Position numbers and translations under genes: made by a program
In this document: piece after piece, positions 7,194 to 13,888 of the stretch
How positions within the stretch are numbered: the stretch's first letter is position 1
Layout: each line of letters begins with the position of its first letter
DNA from: an uncultured Collinsella sp.
Lineage (GTDB): Bacteria; Actinomycetota; Coriobacteriia; Coriobacteriales; Coriobacteriaceae
Length of the DNA: 17,479 nt
Assembly: GCA_900751755.1 (NCBI GenBank)
Contig: CAADSP010000026.1
Coordinates: 1 to 17,479, forward strand
Reading direction: 5' to 3'
Notes under the pieces: generated by a model
The model's database searches: none
Told to the model about the DNA's origin: nothing
What the model saw: only the letters and a program-made list of their open reading frames with translations

Positions 7194-7302
7194 GGACCCC
7201 TGGTCCTTAACTTGATACGAGTTCCGCACGAAAAGGAGGCGCCAGTGGCGCCTCCTTCTTGCGCAGGACTGTTCGAAGTAGCAAGTTAAGGACCAGGGGT
7301 CC
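7194..7302 (-). repeat. Nested inverted-repeat element B (109 bp), with terminator-like inner hairpin
   Basis: Outer arms 7194-7214 and 7282-7302 are perfect 21-bp reverse complements around exactly 67 bases, the same inner length as element A. Read on the reverse strand it has ACAGTCCTG (7272-7264), an 11-bp inner stem with a three-base loop (7233-7243 with 7247-7257) followed by TTTTCG, then TCGTGCGGAACTCG (7231-7218). In that orientation it begins 22 bases after the glycosyltransferase stop. The inner hairpin plus TTTT can end transcription of that gene. Each arm also contains a small palindrome, GGACC-CCT-GGTCC. Confidence 0.82.
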
Positions 7303-7324
7303 CCGTTACCCGAGCGCTTCTGTG

Positions 7325-8356
7325 CTAGTTGAATTTGAAAATCTTTGAGGCAAGACGGTATAGGCCGAGTGTGGTTTTGTCTCCGGCCCGTCCGCGCAGA
7401 TTGGTGAAGAACCCGACCACGCCGTAGCGGGCACGACGATACATGCGCTCGTCGTAGGCCTTCAAATCATTCCACAGCGTCTTTAGGCGCTCGTCGGCGC
7501 AATCTTCCTCGGAAAGCTTGGTGAGCACCGAGCAGATCGCCATCATCATGGTGAAATAGCCCATCATGTACGAGCGCAGACGCGACGACTCAACATCGCT
7601 GTACAGGTGGTACGACTCCATCATGATGCGCGTCACACGGAACTGCTGGTCCAGACGCTTGACCATCGTGGCCTCGTTGACGCTCTGGCCCTCGCGACCG
7701 ATAAAGTAGCGGTAGAGGTCGATGTCGGCGTAGTACATGGTCTTGCAACGCGGCAGCGGCACGTAGGCGTAGATGTTGTCCACATAGAACGTGTGCGGCG
7801 GCATGGGAAGGTTGGACTCGCGCAGCACATCCGTGCGATAGCACAGGCTGTGCATAAGAAGGTTCTGGTCCAGGCGGAAATGACCGATCTGATCCCAGGA
7901 AAAGATCTTTTTGCGCGGCAGGGCAAATTTGTAGCCAATAGCGGTATGCGTGCCCTCGTAAACCTTCTCGTACACGTAGTTCGAGATAAACAGGTCAACG
8001 CGCTGGTCGCGCTCCTCAAAGCCACGCAGAATCGACAGCATGGTCGAAAGGGCAGCGCCGTCAAGCCAGTCGTCCGAGTCGACAACCTTGTAGTAGGTGC
8101 CCTGCGCCTCGCGCAGACCCGAAAGGACGGCAATACCGTGACCGCCATTCTCTTGGTGCACCGCGCGGATGATTCCAGGATAACGGGCCTCCCACTCGTC
8201 GGCCTTGGCGGCCGTCTCGTCCTTGGAGCCGTCGTCCACCACGATAATCTCGATATCGGTGGCGTAATTGCTCCCCTCCAAGATGGAGGTGATGCAATGG
8301 TCCATGTCCTTGGCGGCGTTATACGAGGGAATACCGAATGTTATGACTTTATGCAT
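7325..8356 (-). CDS. Family 2 glycosyltransferase
   Basis: 343 residues from the chosen ATG. A GT-A fold enzyme transferring a sugar from a nucleotide donor. Motifs are FGIPSYNAAKDMD (7-19), IIVVDDGSKDET (37-48) for nucleotide binding, QENGGHG (68-74) and the metal-binding D-x-D-D in VVDSDDWLDG (91-100). The C-terminal half shows no transmembrane segment, so it is a soluble or membrane-associated enzyme. It overlaps the end of glf by eight bases, so they are co-transcribed and coupled; this suggests, but does not prove, a role with UDP-galactofuranose. An in-frame ATG at 8374 adds six residues. The later one was preferred because family homology begins at MHKVITFGIPSYN; neither has a strong ribosome site. 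Confidence 0.87.
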   Translation of the reverse strand: MHKVITFGIPSYNAAKDMDHCITSILEGSNYATDIEIIVVDDGSKDETAAKADEWEARYPGIIRAVHQENGGHGIAVLSGLREAQGTYYKVVDSDDWLDGAALSTMLSILRGFEERDQRVDLFISNYVYEKVYEGTHTAIGYKFALPRKKIFSWDQIGHFRLDQNLLMHSLCYRTDVLRESNLPMPPHTFYVDNIYAYVPLPRCKTMYYADIDLYRYFIGREGQSVNEATMVKRLDQQFRVTRIMMESYHLYSDVESSRLRSYMMGYFTMMMAICSVLTKLSEEDCADERLKTLWNDLKAYDERMYRRARYGVVGFFTNLRGRAGDKTTLGLYRLASKIFKFN

Positions 8357-9551
8357 GGCAGGCGATAATCTCATCCGAAAGATCGAGGGCGGAATTGGTC
8401 ACGGCGTCCATATCGTAGTAACGATACTCGGCCAGACGACCCACCGGGTGGAAGTTCGTCAGGTTCTGGACGCGCTCAAGATAGCGCTCATAGAGCTCAC
8501 GGTTCTCGGGCTCAAGAATGGCGTAGTACGGCGTCTCGCCCGAGCCGGGCGTATAGGCCTTGGAGTACTCCTTCATGATGATGGTCTTGCCGGGCAGGAC
8601 CTGACCGGTCATGTTCTTGAACTCGGTGATGCGCGTGTAGTCCTCGCTCGTGGTGTAGTTGACGGTGCCCACGGGCTGGAACTGGTCCATATCGAGCGTC
8701 TCGAACTTCATGTCGAGCGTGCGGTACGGTAGCGCGCCCAGATCGAGATTGAACAGCTCATCGAGCGGACCGGTGTAGACGATCTCGCCACCATAGACCT
8801 TGCCGTCGATCTTGACGGTAGTCTCGTCGATTTCAAAGAGGTCACGGGCGTCCACGTCGCAGAACACGTCGATCAGGTCGTGGTCGAGCATGTGCTCAAA
8901 TAGCGCCGTGTAGCCCTCCTGCGGCATGCCCTGGAAGGGAGCTTGCGGGAAGTAGCGGTCATCATCGCCCACAAAGACGGGAACGCGGCCGGTGATCGAG
9001 GGATCGATCTGATCGGGCGTCTGGCCCCACTGCTTCATGGTGTAATGCAAAAAGACGTTCTCGTAGACGTAATCGGCGACCTCGGCAAGATCCGGGTCGT
9101 TCTTCTTACGCAGCTCCATAATGGGCACCTTGACGTCCTTGCCAAAGGTCTCCACGAGCTTCTGATACAGCTCCTCGCCGCGCTCGTCACCAAAGGCGAG
9201 CTTGAGACTCGCATGGTTGAAGGGCACGGGCATAAGGGTACCGTTGATGTTGGCGAGCACCTTGTGCTGATAATCCGTCCACTTGGTAAAGCGCGACAGG
9301 AAATTGTGCACGCGCTCGTTAAAGGTGTGATAGATATGCGGACCGTACTCGTGAATCAGGATTCCGGCCTCGTCAGTGCAGTCATAGGCATTGCCCGCAA
9401 TGTGGCTACGGCGCTCCAAAACGGCAACACGATAGCCGATGGTCTCGGCAAGACGGCGGGCGCAAACGGCACCGGCATATCCAGCACCGACGACAATCAT
9501 GTCGTACGCGCCGGCGTTAAAGCCTTCAGGCAGGCCTGAGGTAATCTGCAT
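8349..9551 (-). CDS. glf: UDP-galactopyranose mutase
   Basis: 400 residues, near the family length. An FAD enzyme that interconverts UDP-galactopyranose and UDP-galactofuranose, the donor for galactofuranose-containing surface glycans. The FAD-binding VVGAGYAGAVCARRLAE lies at 20-36, followed by ERRSHIAGNAYD (46-57), GPHIYHTF (70-77), and VGRLAEYRYYDMD near the C-terminus, all diagnostic of Glf. A short extension of about 15 residues precedes the FAD motif. AAGGAG lies about six bases before the ATG at 9551. It is the first gene of a two-gene unit with the downstream glycosyltransferase and diverges from pta across a compact shared control region. No other polysaccharide genes are in the window. 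Confidence 0.95.
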   Translation of the reverse strand: MQITSGLPEGFNAGAYDMIVVGAGYAGAVCARRLAETIGYRVAVLERRSHIAGNAYDCTDEAGILIHEYGPHIYHTFNERVHNFLSRFTKWTDYQHKVLANINGTLMPVPFNHASLKLAFGDERGEELYQKLVETFGKDVKVPIMELRKKNDPDLAEVADYVYENVFLHYTMKQWGQTPDQIDPSITGRVPVFVGDDDRYFPQAPFQGMPQEGYTALFEHMLDHDLIDVFCDVDARDLFEIDETTVKIDGKVYGGEIVYTGPLDELFNLDLGALPYRTLDMKFETLDMDQFQPVGTVNYTTSEDYTRITEFKNMTGQVLPGKTIIMKEYSKAYTPGSGETPYYAILEPENRELYERYLERVQNLTNFHPVGRLAEYRYYDMDAVTNSALDLSDEIIACHA

Positions 9552-9594
9552 CGATACTCCTTGTCAAAAGCCACGGGCTCGTTAGCTGGGCTTT

Positions 9595-9613
9595 TCTCGA
9601 ACATTCTTCGAGA
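9595..9613. promoter_or_regulatory. Palindrome TCTCGAA-N5-TTCGAGA in the glf leader
   Basis: A perfect 7-bp inverted repeat with a five-base centre lies 44-62 bases upstream of the glf start and just downstream of the predicted glf transcription start. It may be a repressor operator or a leader-RNA hairpin. It does not match the CIRCE element, and only partly resembles the Gram-positive LexA box. Confidence 0.4.
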
Positions 9614-9629
9614 CATATTTATCAGAGCG

Positions 9630-9655
9630 ATTATAGCGCTAATGCGTCCTATAAT
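9630..9655. promoter_or_regulatory. Symmetric divergent promoter of glf and pta
   Basis: Forward TATAAT at 9650-9655 and reverse TATAAT at 9635-9630 form the ends of an inverted repeat ATTATAG-N12-CTATAAT. Each -10 box faces outward, toward pta and glf respectively, and the place of each -35 box falls on or beside the other -10 box. Neither direction has a good -35 hexamer. Expected starts are near 9662 (pta) and 9623 (glf). RNA polymerase could probably bind only one direction at a time. Confidence 0.6.
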
Positions 9656-9710
9656 GAGCTTGCCACACAAGGAAAGCTCAAGCACCGCGGCGTACATAAT
9701 TGAAAGGTAG

Positions 9711-9732
9711 ACCCGCTAGCAGCGGGTTTATT
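9711..9732 (+). promoter_or_regulatory. Hairpin in the pta leader, possible attenuator
   Basis: ACCCGCT (9711-9717) and AGCGGGT (9721-9727) form a perfect 7-bp stem with a three-base loop followed by TTATT. It lies inside the predicted pta leader, about 50 bases before the ribosome site. It resembles a weak terminator. A smaller AGCG/CGCT hairpin (9759-9769) follows near the ribosome site. Confidence 0.35.
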
Positions 9733-9782
9733 CGTGAACAGCCGGGCGCCTGGAGCTTAGCGAAACGCTTGTAAGGAGTAAC

Positions 9783-10763
9783 ATGAGCGATTTCCTAAAC
9801 CGTATGAAGTCTGCCGCCAAGGCCGACCTTAAGACGATCGTCCTGCCCGAGGGCGAGGATCCGCGCACTATCGTCGCGGCCACCAAAATCATCGAGGAGG
9901 GCCTGGCAAAGATCGTCATCCTGGGCAACCCCGACGAGATCAACGTTCCCGGCGCCACCGTCATCGACCCGCGCAATGCCGAGAAGCACGAGGAGTATGC
10001 GCAAAAGTTTGCCGAGCTCCGCGCCAAGAAGGGCGTTACCATCGAGCAGGCTCGCGCCCAGGTGATGGACGCCACCTACTTTGGCACCATGATGGTCAAG
10101 ATGGGCGACGCCGACGGCCTGGTCTCCGGCGCCTGCCACTCCACCGCCGACACCCTGCGCCCCGCGCTGCAGATCCTCAAGACCGCCCCGGGCACCAAGC
10201 TGGTCTCGGCCTTCTTCGTGATGTGCACCGACACCCCGCAGTTCGGCACCGACGGCACGCTGATCTTCGCCGACTGCGGCCTCAACATCAACCCGTCCTC
10301 TGACGAACTCTCCGAGATCGCCATCGCCTCCGCTCACTCCTGGTCCACCTTCATGGGCAACGTTGAGCCGCACGTGGCCATGCTCTCCTACTCCACCATG
10401 GGCTCCGCCGGTGGCGAGGTCGCCAAGAAGGTCCAAGAGGCCGTGAAGTTCTGCAAGGAGAAGGCTCCCGAGCTCGCCATCGACGGCGACCTGCAGCTCG
10501 ATGCCGCTATCGTCCCCACCGTCGCCCAGCTCAAGGCTCCCGGCTCCTCCGTTGCCGGCAAGGCCAACGTGCTCGTGTTCCCCGACCTCGAGGCCGGCAA
10601 CATCGGCTACAAGCTGGTCCAGCGCTTCGCCGGTGCTGACGCCTACGGCCCCATCCTGCAGGGCATCGCCAAACCGGTCAACGACCTTTCGCGCGGCTGC
10701 TCTGCCGACGACATCGTGGGTGTCGTGGCCATCACCGCCGTCCAGGCTCAGATGGCTGAGTAG
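9783..10763 (+). CDS. pta: Phosphate acetyltransferase
   Basis: 326 residues, the short single-domain form without the N-terminal regulatory domains of the E. coli enzyme. It converts acetyl-CoA and phosphate to acetyl phosphate and CoA in the cytoplasm. Family signatures are LPEGEDPRTI (21-30), ADGLVSGACHSTADTLRPAL (110-129), SYSTMGSAGG (202-211), FPDLEAGNIGYK (266-277) and GPILQGIAKPVNDLSRG (289-305). AAGGAG sits about six bases before the ATG. The codon choice is strongly biased toward C-ending codons, suggesting high expression. The kinase partners lie downstream but on the other strand, so they are not co-transcribed with pta. Nested inverted repeat C starts 15 bases after the stop. Confidence 0.96.
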   Translation: MSDFLNRMKSAAKADLKTIVLPEGEDPRTIVAATKIIEEGLAKIVILGNPDEINVPGATVIDPRNAEKHEEYAQKFAELRAKKGVTIEQARAQVMDATYFGTMMVKMGDADGLVSGACHSTADTLRPALQILKTAPGTKLVSAFFVMCTDTPQFGTDGTLIFADCGLNINPSSDELSEIAIASAHSWSTFMGNVEPHVAMLSYSTMGSAGGEVAKKVQEAVKFCKEKAPELAIDGDLQLDAAIVPTVAQLKAPGSSVAGKANVLVFPDLEAGNIGYKLVQRFAGADAYGPILQGIAKPVNDLSRGCSADDIVGVVAITAVQAQMAE

Positions 10764-10778
10764 CAGACATATCCCCTC

Positions 10779-10905
10779 GGGACCCTACAGGGTAAAGCTC
10801 TGAAAACGTCCTCGGACATGCATGAAACCCCCGCTACGCACTTCGTGCGGCGGGGGTTTCATGCGTCCTGCGGAATATTTTCAGAGCTTTACCCTGTAGG
10901 GTCCC
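10779..10905 (+). repeat. Nested inverted-repeat element C (127 bp) after pta
   Basis: Outer arms 10779-10806 and 10878-10905 are perfect 28-bp reverse complements. Inside, 10820-10834 pairs with 10850-10864 in a perfect 15-bp stem, and its loop holds a third stem, CGCAC-TTC-GTGCG (10837-10849). GTCCT (10808-10812) and TGCGGAA (10869-10875) occupy positions comparable to those in elements A and B when all are read in the direction of their upstream gene. The outer arm carries its own small palindrome, ACCCT-AC-AGGGT. There is no run of T after the outer stem. About 160 unremarkable bases follow before the dyad array. Confidence 0.8.
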
Positions 10906-11068
10906 TGCCGCCACGTAGCAATCAGGGAATCCGGGGTGGACGGCGGCTTGGCTACGAGCTGGAGCTGAAAATCTGAATGGATGGGTGCCGTTGCTGGGAG
11001 CGCAGGCGTTGCTGATGATGATCACTTTGGAGATTGAAAGGCCGGTGGGCTTCGGCGGTTGTTGTGCC

Positions 11069-11240
11069 GGAAACTACATCCCAGTTTGGAGGCGGATTGT
11101 GGGATGTGGCTTCCGCTTGGGGCCTGTTTGGGAAACTTTGGGACGGAATTTTGCTTTATTGTGGGTCGCACTTTCCGCAACGTGCCTCAACCGGAAAGCG
11201 TGTCCCAGTATTTGCGCTCGAAATGGGATGGGGTTTCCGC
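11069..11240. repeat. Array of three 62-bp dyads (six alternating half-sites, exact 31-bp step)
   Basis: The half-site GGAAA-N5-TCCCA alternates with its inverse TGGGA-N5-TTTCC at starts 11069, 11100, 11131, 11162, 11193 and 11224, each exactly 31 bases from the last: 15-base sites with 16-base gaps. Matches to the ten fixed positions are 10, 9, 6, 9, 10 and 10. The five central bases and the gaps vary, apart from a G that begins each gap. Each pair can fold as a hairpin with complementary GGAAA/TTTCC and, in the first and third, TCCCA/TGGGA arms. It lies between convergent pta and ackA. The arrangement resembles REP/BIME mosaics or a multi-operator array; no family is recognised. Confidence 0.75.
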
Positions 11241-11256
11241 CGTCCACCTGCTAGTA

Positions 11257-11291
11257 AAAAGGCCTCCGGAGCTGTTGCTCTGGAGGCCTTT
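11257..11291 (-). terminator. Intrinsic terminator of the distal acetate kinase gene
   Basis: AAAGGCCTCCGGAG (11258-11271) pairs with 11278-11291 in a 14-bp stem with one G.U-type mismatch. On the reverse strand it ends in TTTTT. It starts 22 bases after the kinase stop at 11314. The forward strand also has a short T-rich tail, so it may work in both directions. Confidence 0.85.
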
Positions 11292-11313
11292 CGTTTACTT
11301 GCAAATGCGCGCG

Positions 11314-12492
11314 TTAGTTGTTCTTGGTCAGGCGCTCGACGTCGTGGGCGATCATGTATTCCTCGTCGGTGGGGATGACCATAACCGTGACGGAAGAGCC
11401 GGCGGCGCTGATGACCTGTGGGCCGTTGCCCACGGCCTCGCGGTTCTTGTTGTTGTCGATGCGCACGCCCAGCCACTCAAAGCAGTCGCAGAAGGCCTTG
11501 CGAATCGACCAGTCGTTCTCGCCGATGCCGGCGGTAAAGGTAATGGTGTCCACGCCCGCCATGGAAGCGATCATGGAACCGGCCTGCTGCATGGCCTTAT
11601 AGGCGAACATATCGAAGGCGAGCAGGCAGCGCTCGTCGCCCTCGGAGGCGCGCGTGCGGATGTCGCGGGCGTCGTTGGAGATGCCCGAGATGGCAAGCAG
11701 ACCAGACTGCTTGTTCATCATGTCATCGACTTCCTGGTAGCTGTAGCCGCCCTCGCGCTGCAGGTAGCACACGGTGGCCGGGTCGATGGAACCACAACGG
11801 GTGCCCATCATCAGGCCATCGAGCGGCGTGAGGCCCATCGTGGTATCGCGGCACACGCCGTCCTCGATGGCGGCGAGCGAAGCGCCGTTGCCCAGATGGC
11901 ACGAAAGCAGACGGTGGCAGCGCGAGCCCAGGATCTCCTTGGCCATCATCCACTCATAGCGGTGGCTCGTGCCGTGGGCACCGTACTTGCGCACGTGGTA
12001 CTTATCGCACACGTCCTTGGGCAGCGCGTAGGTGTAGGCGACCTCGGGCATGGTCATGTGGAACGAGGTATCGAAGACGGCGACGTTGGGCAGCTCCGGA
12101 TACTTCTCGCGGCAATACTCGATTGCTGCGGCCTCGCCGTAATTGTGCAGCGGGGCGAGCGGGGCCACCTCGAGAATCTTAGCCATGACCTCGTCGTCGA
12201 CGACCGCGGAATCATCGAAGTGCCAGCCACCCTGAACGATACGGTGGCCGATGCCATCGATCGTAAAGTCGGTCTTCTCGAGCTCCTCGAGCACACGCGC
12301 GATAGCCGAACGATGATCCGGGAAGGGGACCTCCTCGGTCTGCTTGGCGCCACCGTTCTCGGAGTGGCCAAAGATGCCCATGTCCGAACCGATACGTTCG
12401 CAGTTGCCCTTGGCGAAAACCTCGCGAGTATCGGTATCCAAAAGCTGATATTTGAGGCTTGAGCTGCCGGCGTTAACAACAAGTACGTTCAT
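11314..12492 (-). CDS. ackA: Acetate kinase, canonical paralogue
   Basis: 392 residues. Converts acetyl phosphate and ADP to acetate and ATP. An ASKHA-fold enzyme with NAGSSSLKYQ at 7-16, GHRIVQGG (82-89, Arg84), PLAPLHN (111-117, His116), DTSFH (141-145), HGTSHRY (173-179), HLGNGAS (199-205, Asn202), TRCGSIDP (231-238, Arg232), and the C-terminal TAGIGEN and PTDEE motifs. These correspond to the residues mapped in the Methanosarcina thermophila enzyme. AAAGGA lies five bases before the ATG. It is the second of two tandem kinase genes, with its own upstream region and terminator. It ends convergently with pta, so the classical pta-ackA operon is broken up here. Confidence 0.95.
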   Translation of the reverse strand: MNVLVVNAGSSSLKYQLLDTDTREVFAKGNCERIGSDMGIFGHSENGGAKQTEEVPFPDHRSAIARVLEELEKTDFTIDGIGHRIVQGGWHFDDSAVVDDEVMAKILEVAPLAPLHNYGEAAAIEYCREKYPELPNVAVFDTSFHMTMPEVAYTYALPKDVCDKYHVRKYGAHGTSHRYEWMMAKEILGSRCHRLLSCHLGNGASLAAIEDGVCRDTTMGLTPLDGLMMGTRCGSIDPATVCYLQREGGYSYQEVDDMMNKQSGLLAISGISNDARDIRTRASEGDERCLLAFDMFAYKAMQQAGSMIASMAGVDTITFTAGIGENDWSIRKAFCDCFEWLGVRIDNNKNREAVGNGPQVISAAGSSVTVMVIPTDEEYMIAHDVERLTKNN

Positions 12493-12558
12493 GAGACTCC
12501 TTTGCAGTGCAATACGGTCGACGCAGACCCCTTAAGGCGGCCGCATTTTAATAAGAAG

Positions 12559-12575
12559 TTATCACAACTTGATAA
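12559..12575. promoter_or_regulatory. Palindrome TTATCA-N5-TGATAA upstream of ackA
   Basis: A perfect 6-bp inverted repeat in the A+T-rich spacer between the two kinase genes, 67-83 bases upstream of the distal kinase start. A further half TATCA follows at 12581-12585. The TTGTGATAA on the reverse strand loosely resembles Rex or FNR/CRP half-sites, which would suit a fermentation gene, but no regulator can be assigned. Confidence 0.4.
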
Positions 12576-12606
12576 ATAGCTATCAGGCATATCGCCCAAC
12601 GAGCAC

Positions 12607-12649
12607 AAAAGAGGGGCCGAACGGCGCTCGGTCGTCCAGCCCCTCCCCT
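12607..12649 (-). terminator. Intrinsic terminator of the proximal acetate kinase paralogue
   Basis: On the reverse strand, 12645-12633 pairs with 12623-12611 in a 13-bp stem with two G.U pairs (outer part GAGGGGC/GCCCCTC). It is preceded by AAAAG and followed by TTTT. It lies just after the kinase stop at 12657, separating the two kinase genes transcriptionally. Confidence 0.85.
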
Positions 12650-12656
12650 TTTGCAA

Positions 12657-13835
12657 TTACTTGCCGTTGACGATGCGCTCGACGTCGGAGGCGATCATGA
12701 ACTCCTCGTCCGTGGGGATGACGAAAATCTTGACCTTGGAATCCTTGGCAGACAGGCACCAAGCGCCGTCGCCACGCAGGGCGTTGCGGGCATGATCCAT
12801 CTTGACGCCCATAAAGGCCAGACGGTCGGCCACGCCAGCGCGGACAGCCGGAGCGTGCTCGCCGATGCCGGCAGTAAAGACCAGGGTGTCCATACCGCAC
12901 ATAGAAGTAGCCATCTCGGCTGCCTTAGCGGCAATCTTGTAGACAAACATGTCGAAGGCGAGCTGAGCATCGGGGTCACCAGCGGCGGCGAGCTCCTCGA
13001 CGTTGCGGCAGTCGTTGGTCTTGCCGCCGGTCACAGCCAAAAGGCCGGACTTCTTGTTCATCATCTCGTCGACCTCGTCGAAGGTGTAGCCACCCTCGCG
13101 CTGCAGGTAGCACACGGTAGCCGGGTCGATAGAGCCGCAGCGAGTTCCCATCATGACGCCGTCGAGCGGGGTGAGACCCATGGTGGTGTCCATGCACTTG
13201 CCGTCCTCGATGGCGCACAGGGAAGCACCGGAGCCGATATGGCACACGACGACCTTGCGAGCCTCGCCGTTGGTCATCTCGGCGACCTTCTTGGAGATGT
13301 AACGGTAGCTGGTGCCGTGGGCGCCGTACTTACGGATGTGCAGCTTGTCGCAGACGTCCTTGGGCAGGGCGTAGGTCTTGGCGACCTCGGGCATATTGAA
13401 GTGGAAAGCAGTGTCGTAGACCGTGACGTTGGGCAGGTCGGGATACTGCTCCAGGCAGTACTCGATAACGTTGGCCTCGGGGTTGTTGTGCAGCGGGGCG
13501 AGCGGAGCGACCTCGCGGATCTTGGCGAGGACGTCCTCGTCGACGAGGGAGGAATCGCCGAAGTACCAACCGCCCTGAACGATACGGTGGCCGATGCCCT
13601 CGATCTTGACGCCGTTGGCCTCGAGGTCCTTCAGGACGACCTCGATGGCGACCTTGTGGTCGGGGAACTCGATGTTCTCGGTCACCTTCTTGGAACCGTT
13701 GGCAGCGTGGGTGAAGGTACCGCCGGTAAAGCAGACGCGCTCGCAGGAGCCCTTTGCGGACACCTTGTGGGACTTGGTATCGATGACCTGATACTTAAGC
13801 GTCGAAGATCCTGCGTTGACGACCAGAACGTTCAT
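12657..13835 (-). CDS. ackA: Acetate kinase paralogue with altered active-site neighbourhood
   Basis: 392 residues, aligning to the downstream kinase without any gap. The ASKHA core residues are kept: NAGSSTLKYQ (7-16), Arg84, His116, DTAFH (141-145), His173 of HGTS, Arg232 of TRCGSIDP, and PTDEE near the end. Two positions differ from the usual acetate kinase consensus and from the neighbour: HGTSHRY becomes HGTSYRY (Tyr177), and HLGNGAS becomes HIGSGAS (Ser202, where the M. thermophila enzyme has active-site Asn211). TAGIGEN reads TAGIGEH. It probably is still a short-chain acyl kinase, but its substrate preference or kinetics may differ. GGGAG lies just upstream of the ATG. It has its own terminator and follows the MFS terminator. 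Confidence 0.92.
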   Translation of the reverse strand: MNVLVVNAGSSTLKYQVIDTKSHKVSAKGSCERVCFTGGTFTHAANGSKKVTENIEFPDHKVAIEVVLKDLEANGVKIEGIGHRIVQGGWYFGDSSLVDEDVLAKIREVAPLAPLHNNPEANVIEYCLEQYPDLPNVTVYDTAFHFNMPEVAKTYALPKDVCDKLHIRKYGAHGTSYRYISKKVAEMTNGEARKVVVCHIGSGASLCAIEDGKCMDTTMGLTPLDGVMMGTRCGSIDPATVCYLQREGGYTFDEVDEMMNKKSGLLAVTGGKTNDCRNVEELAAAGDPDAQLAFDMFVYKIAAKAAEMATSMCGMDTLVFTAGIGEHAPAVRAGVADRLAFMGVKMDHARNALRGDGAWCLSAKDSKVKIFVIPTDEEFMIASDVERIVNGK

Positions 13836-13888
13836 GTGTCTCCCTACTAACAGGCGGTGTGGCGCCGCCAGGTTACATACGCTTCAAT

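Noticed and set aside
6976..7302. Elements A and B as a MITE pair with terminal inverted repeats
   Set aside because: The terminal arms differ completely between the two, while the interior is conserved, and no target-site duplication was found at either element.
10906..11068. Further repeats of the dyad array upstream of 11069
   Set aside because: A TGGG and a TTCGGC occur about 60 bases before the corresponding boxes of the first dyad, but the step is off by two bases and the half-sites are not recognisable.
11069..11240. The period-62 array as a CRISPR array
   Set aside because: CRISPR repeats are near-identical and co-directional. Here only ten positions per 15-base half-site are conserved, half-sites alternate in orientation, and no cas gene is present.
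11059..12462. Long forward-strand open frame opposite ackA
   Set aside because: It is antisense to a complete, motif-rich acetate kinase gene. Its product has no recognisable family and no ribosome site; such frames are common opposite high-GC coding DNA.
12651..13850. Long forward-strand open frame opposite the kinase paralogue
   Set aside because: Same reason: it mirrors the whole reverse-strand kinase gene and has a repetitive Asp/Val/Gly/Leu-rich shadow composition.
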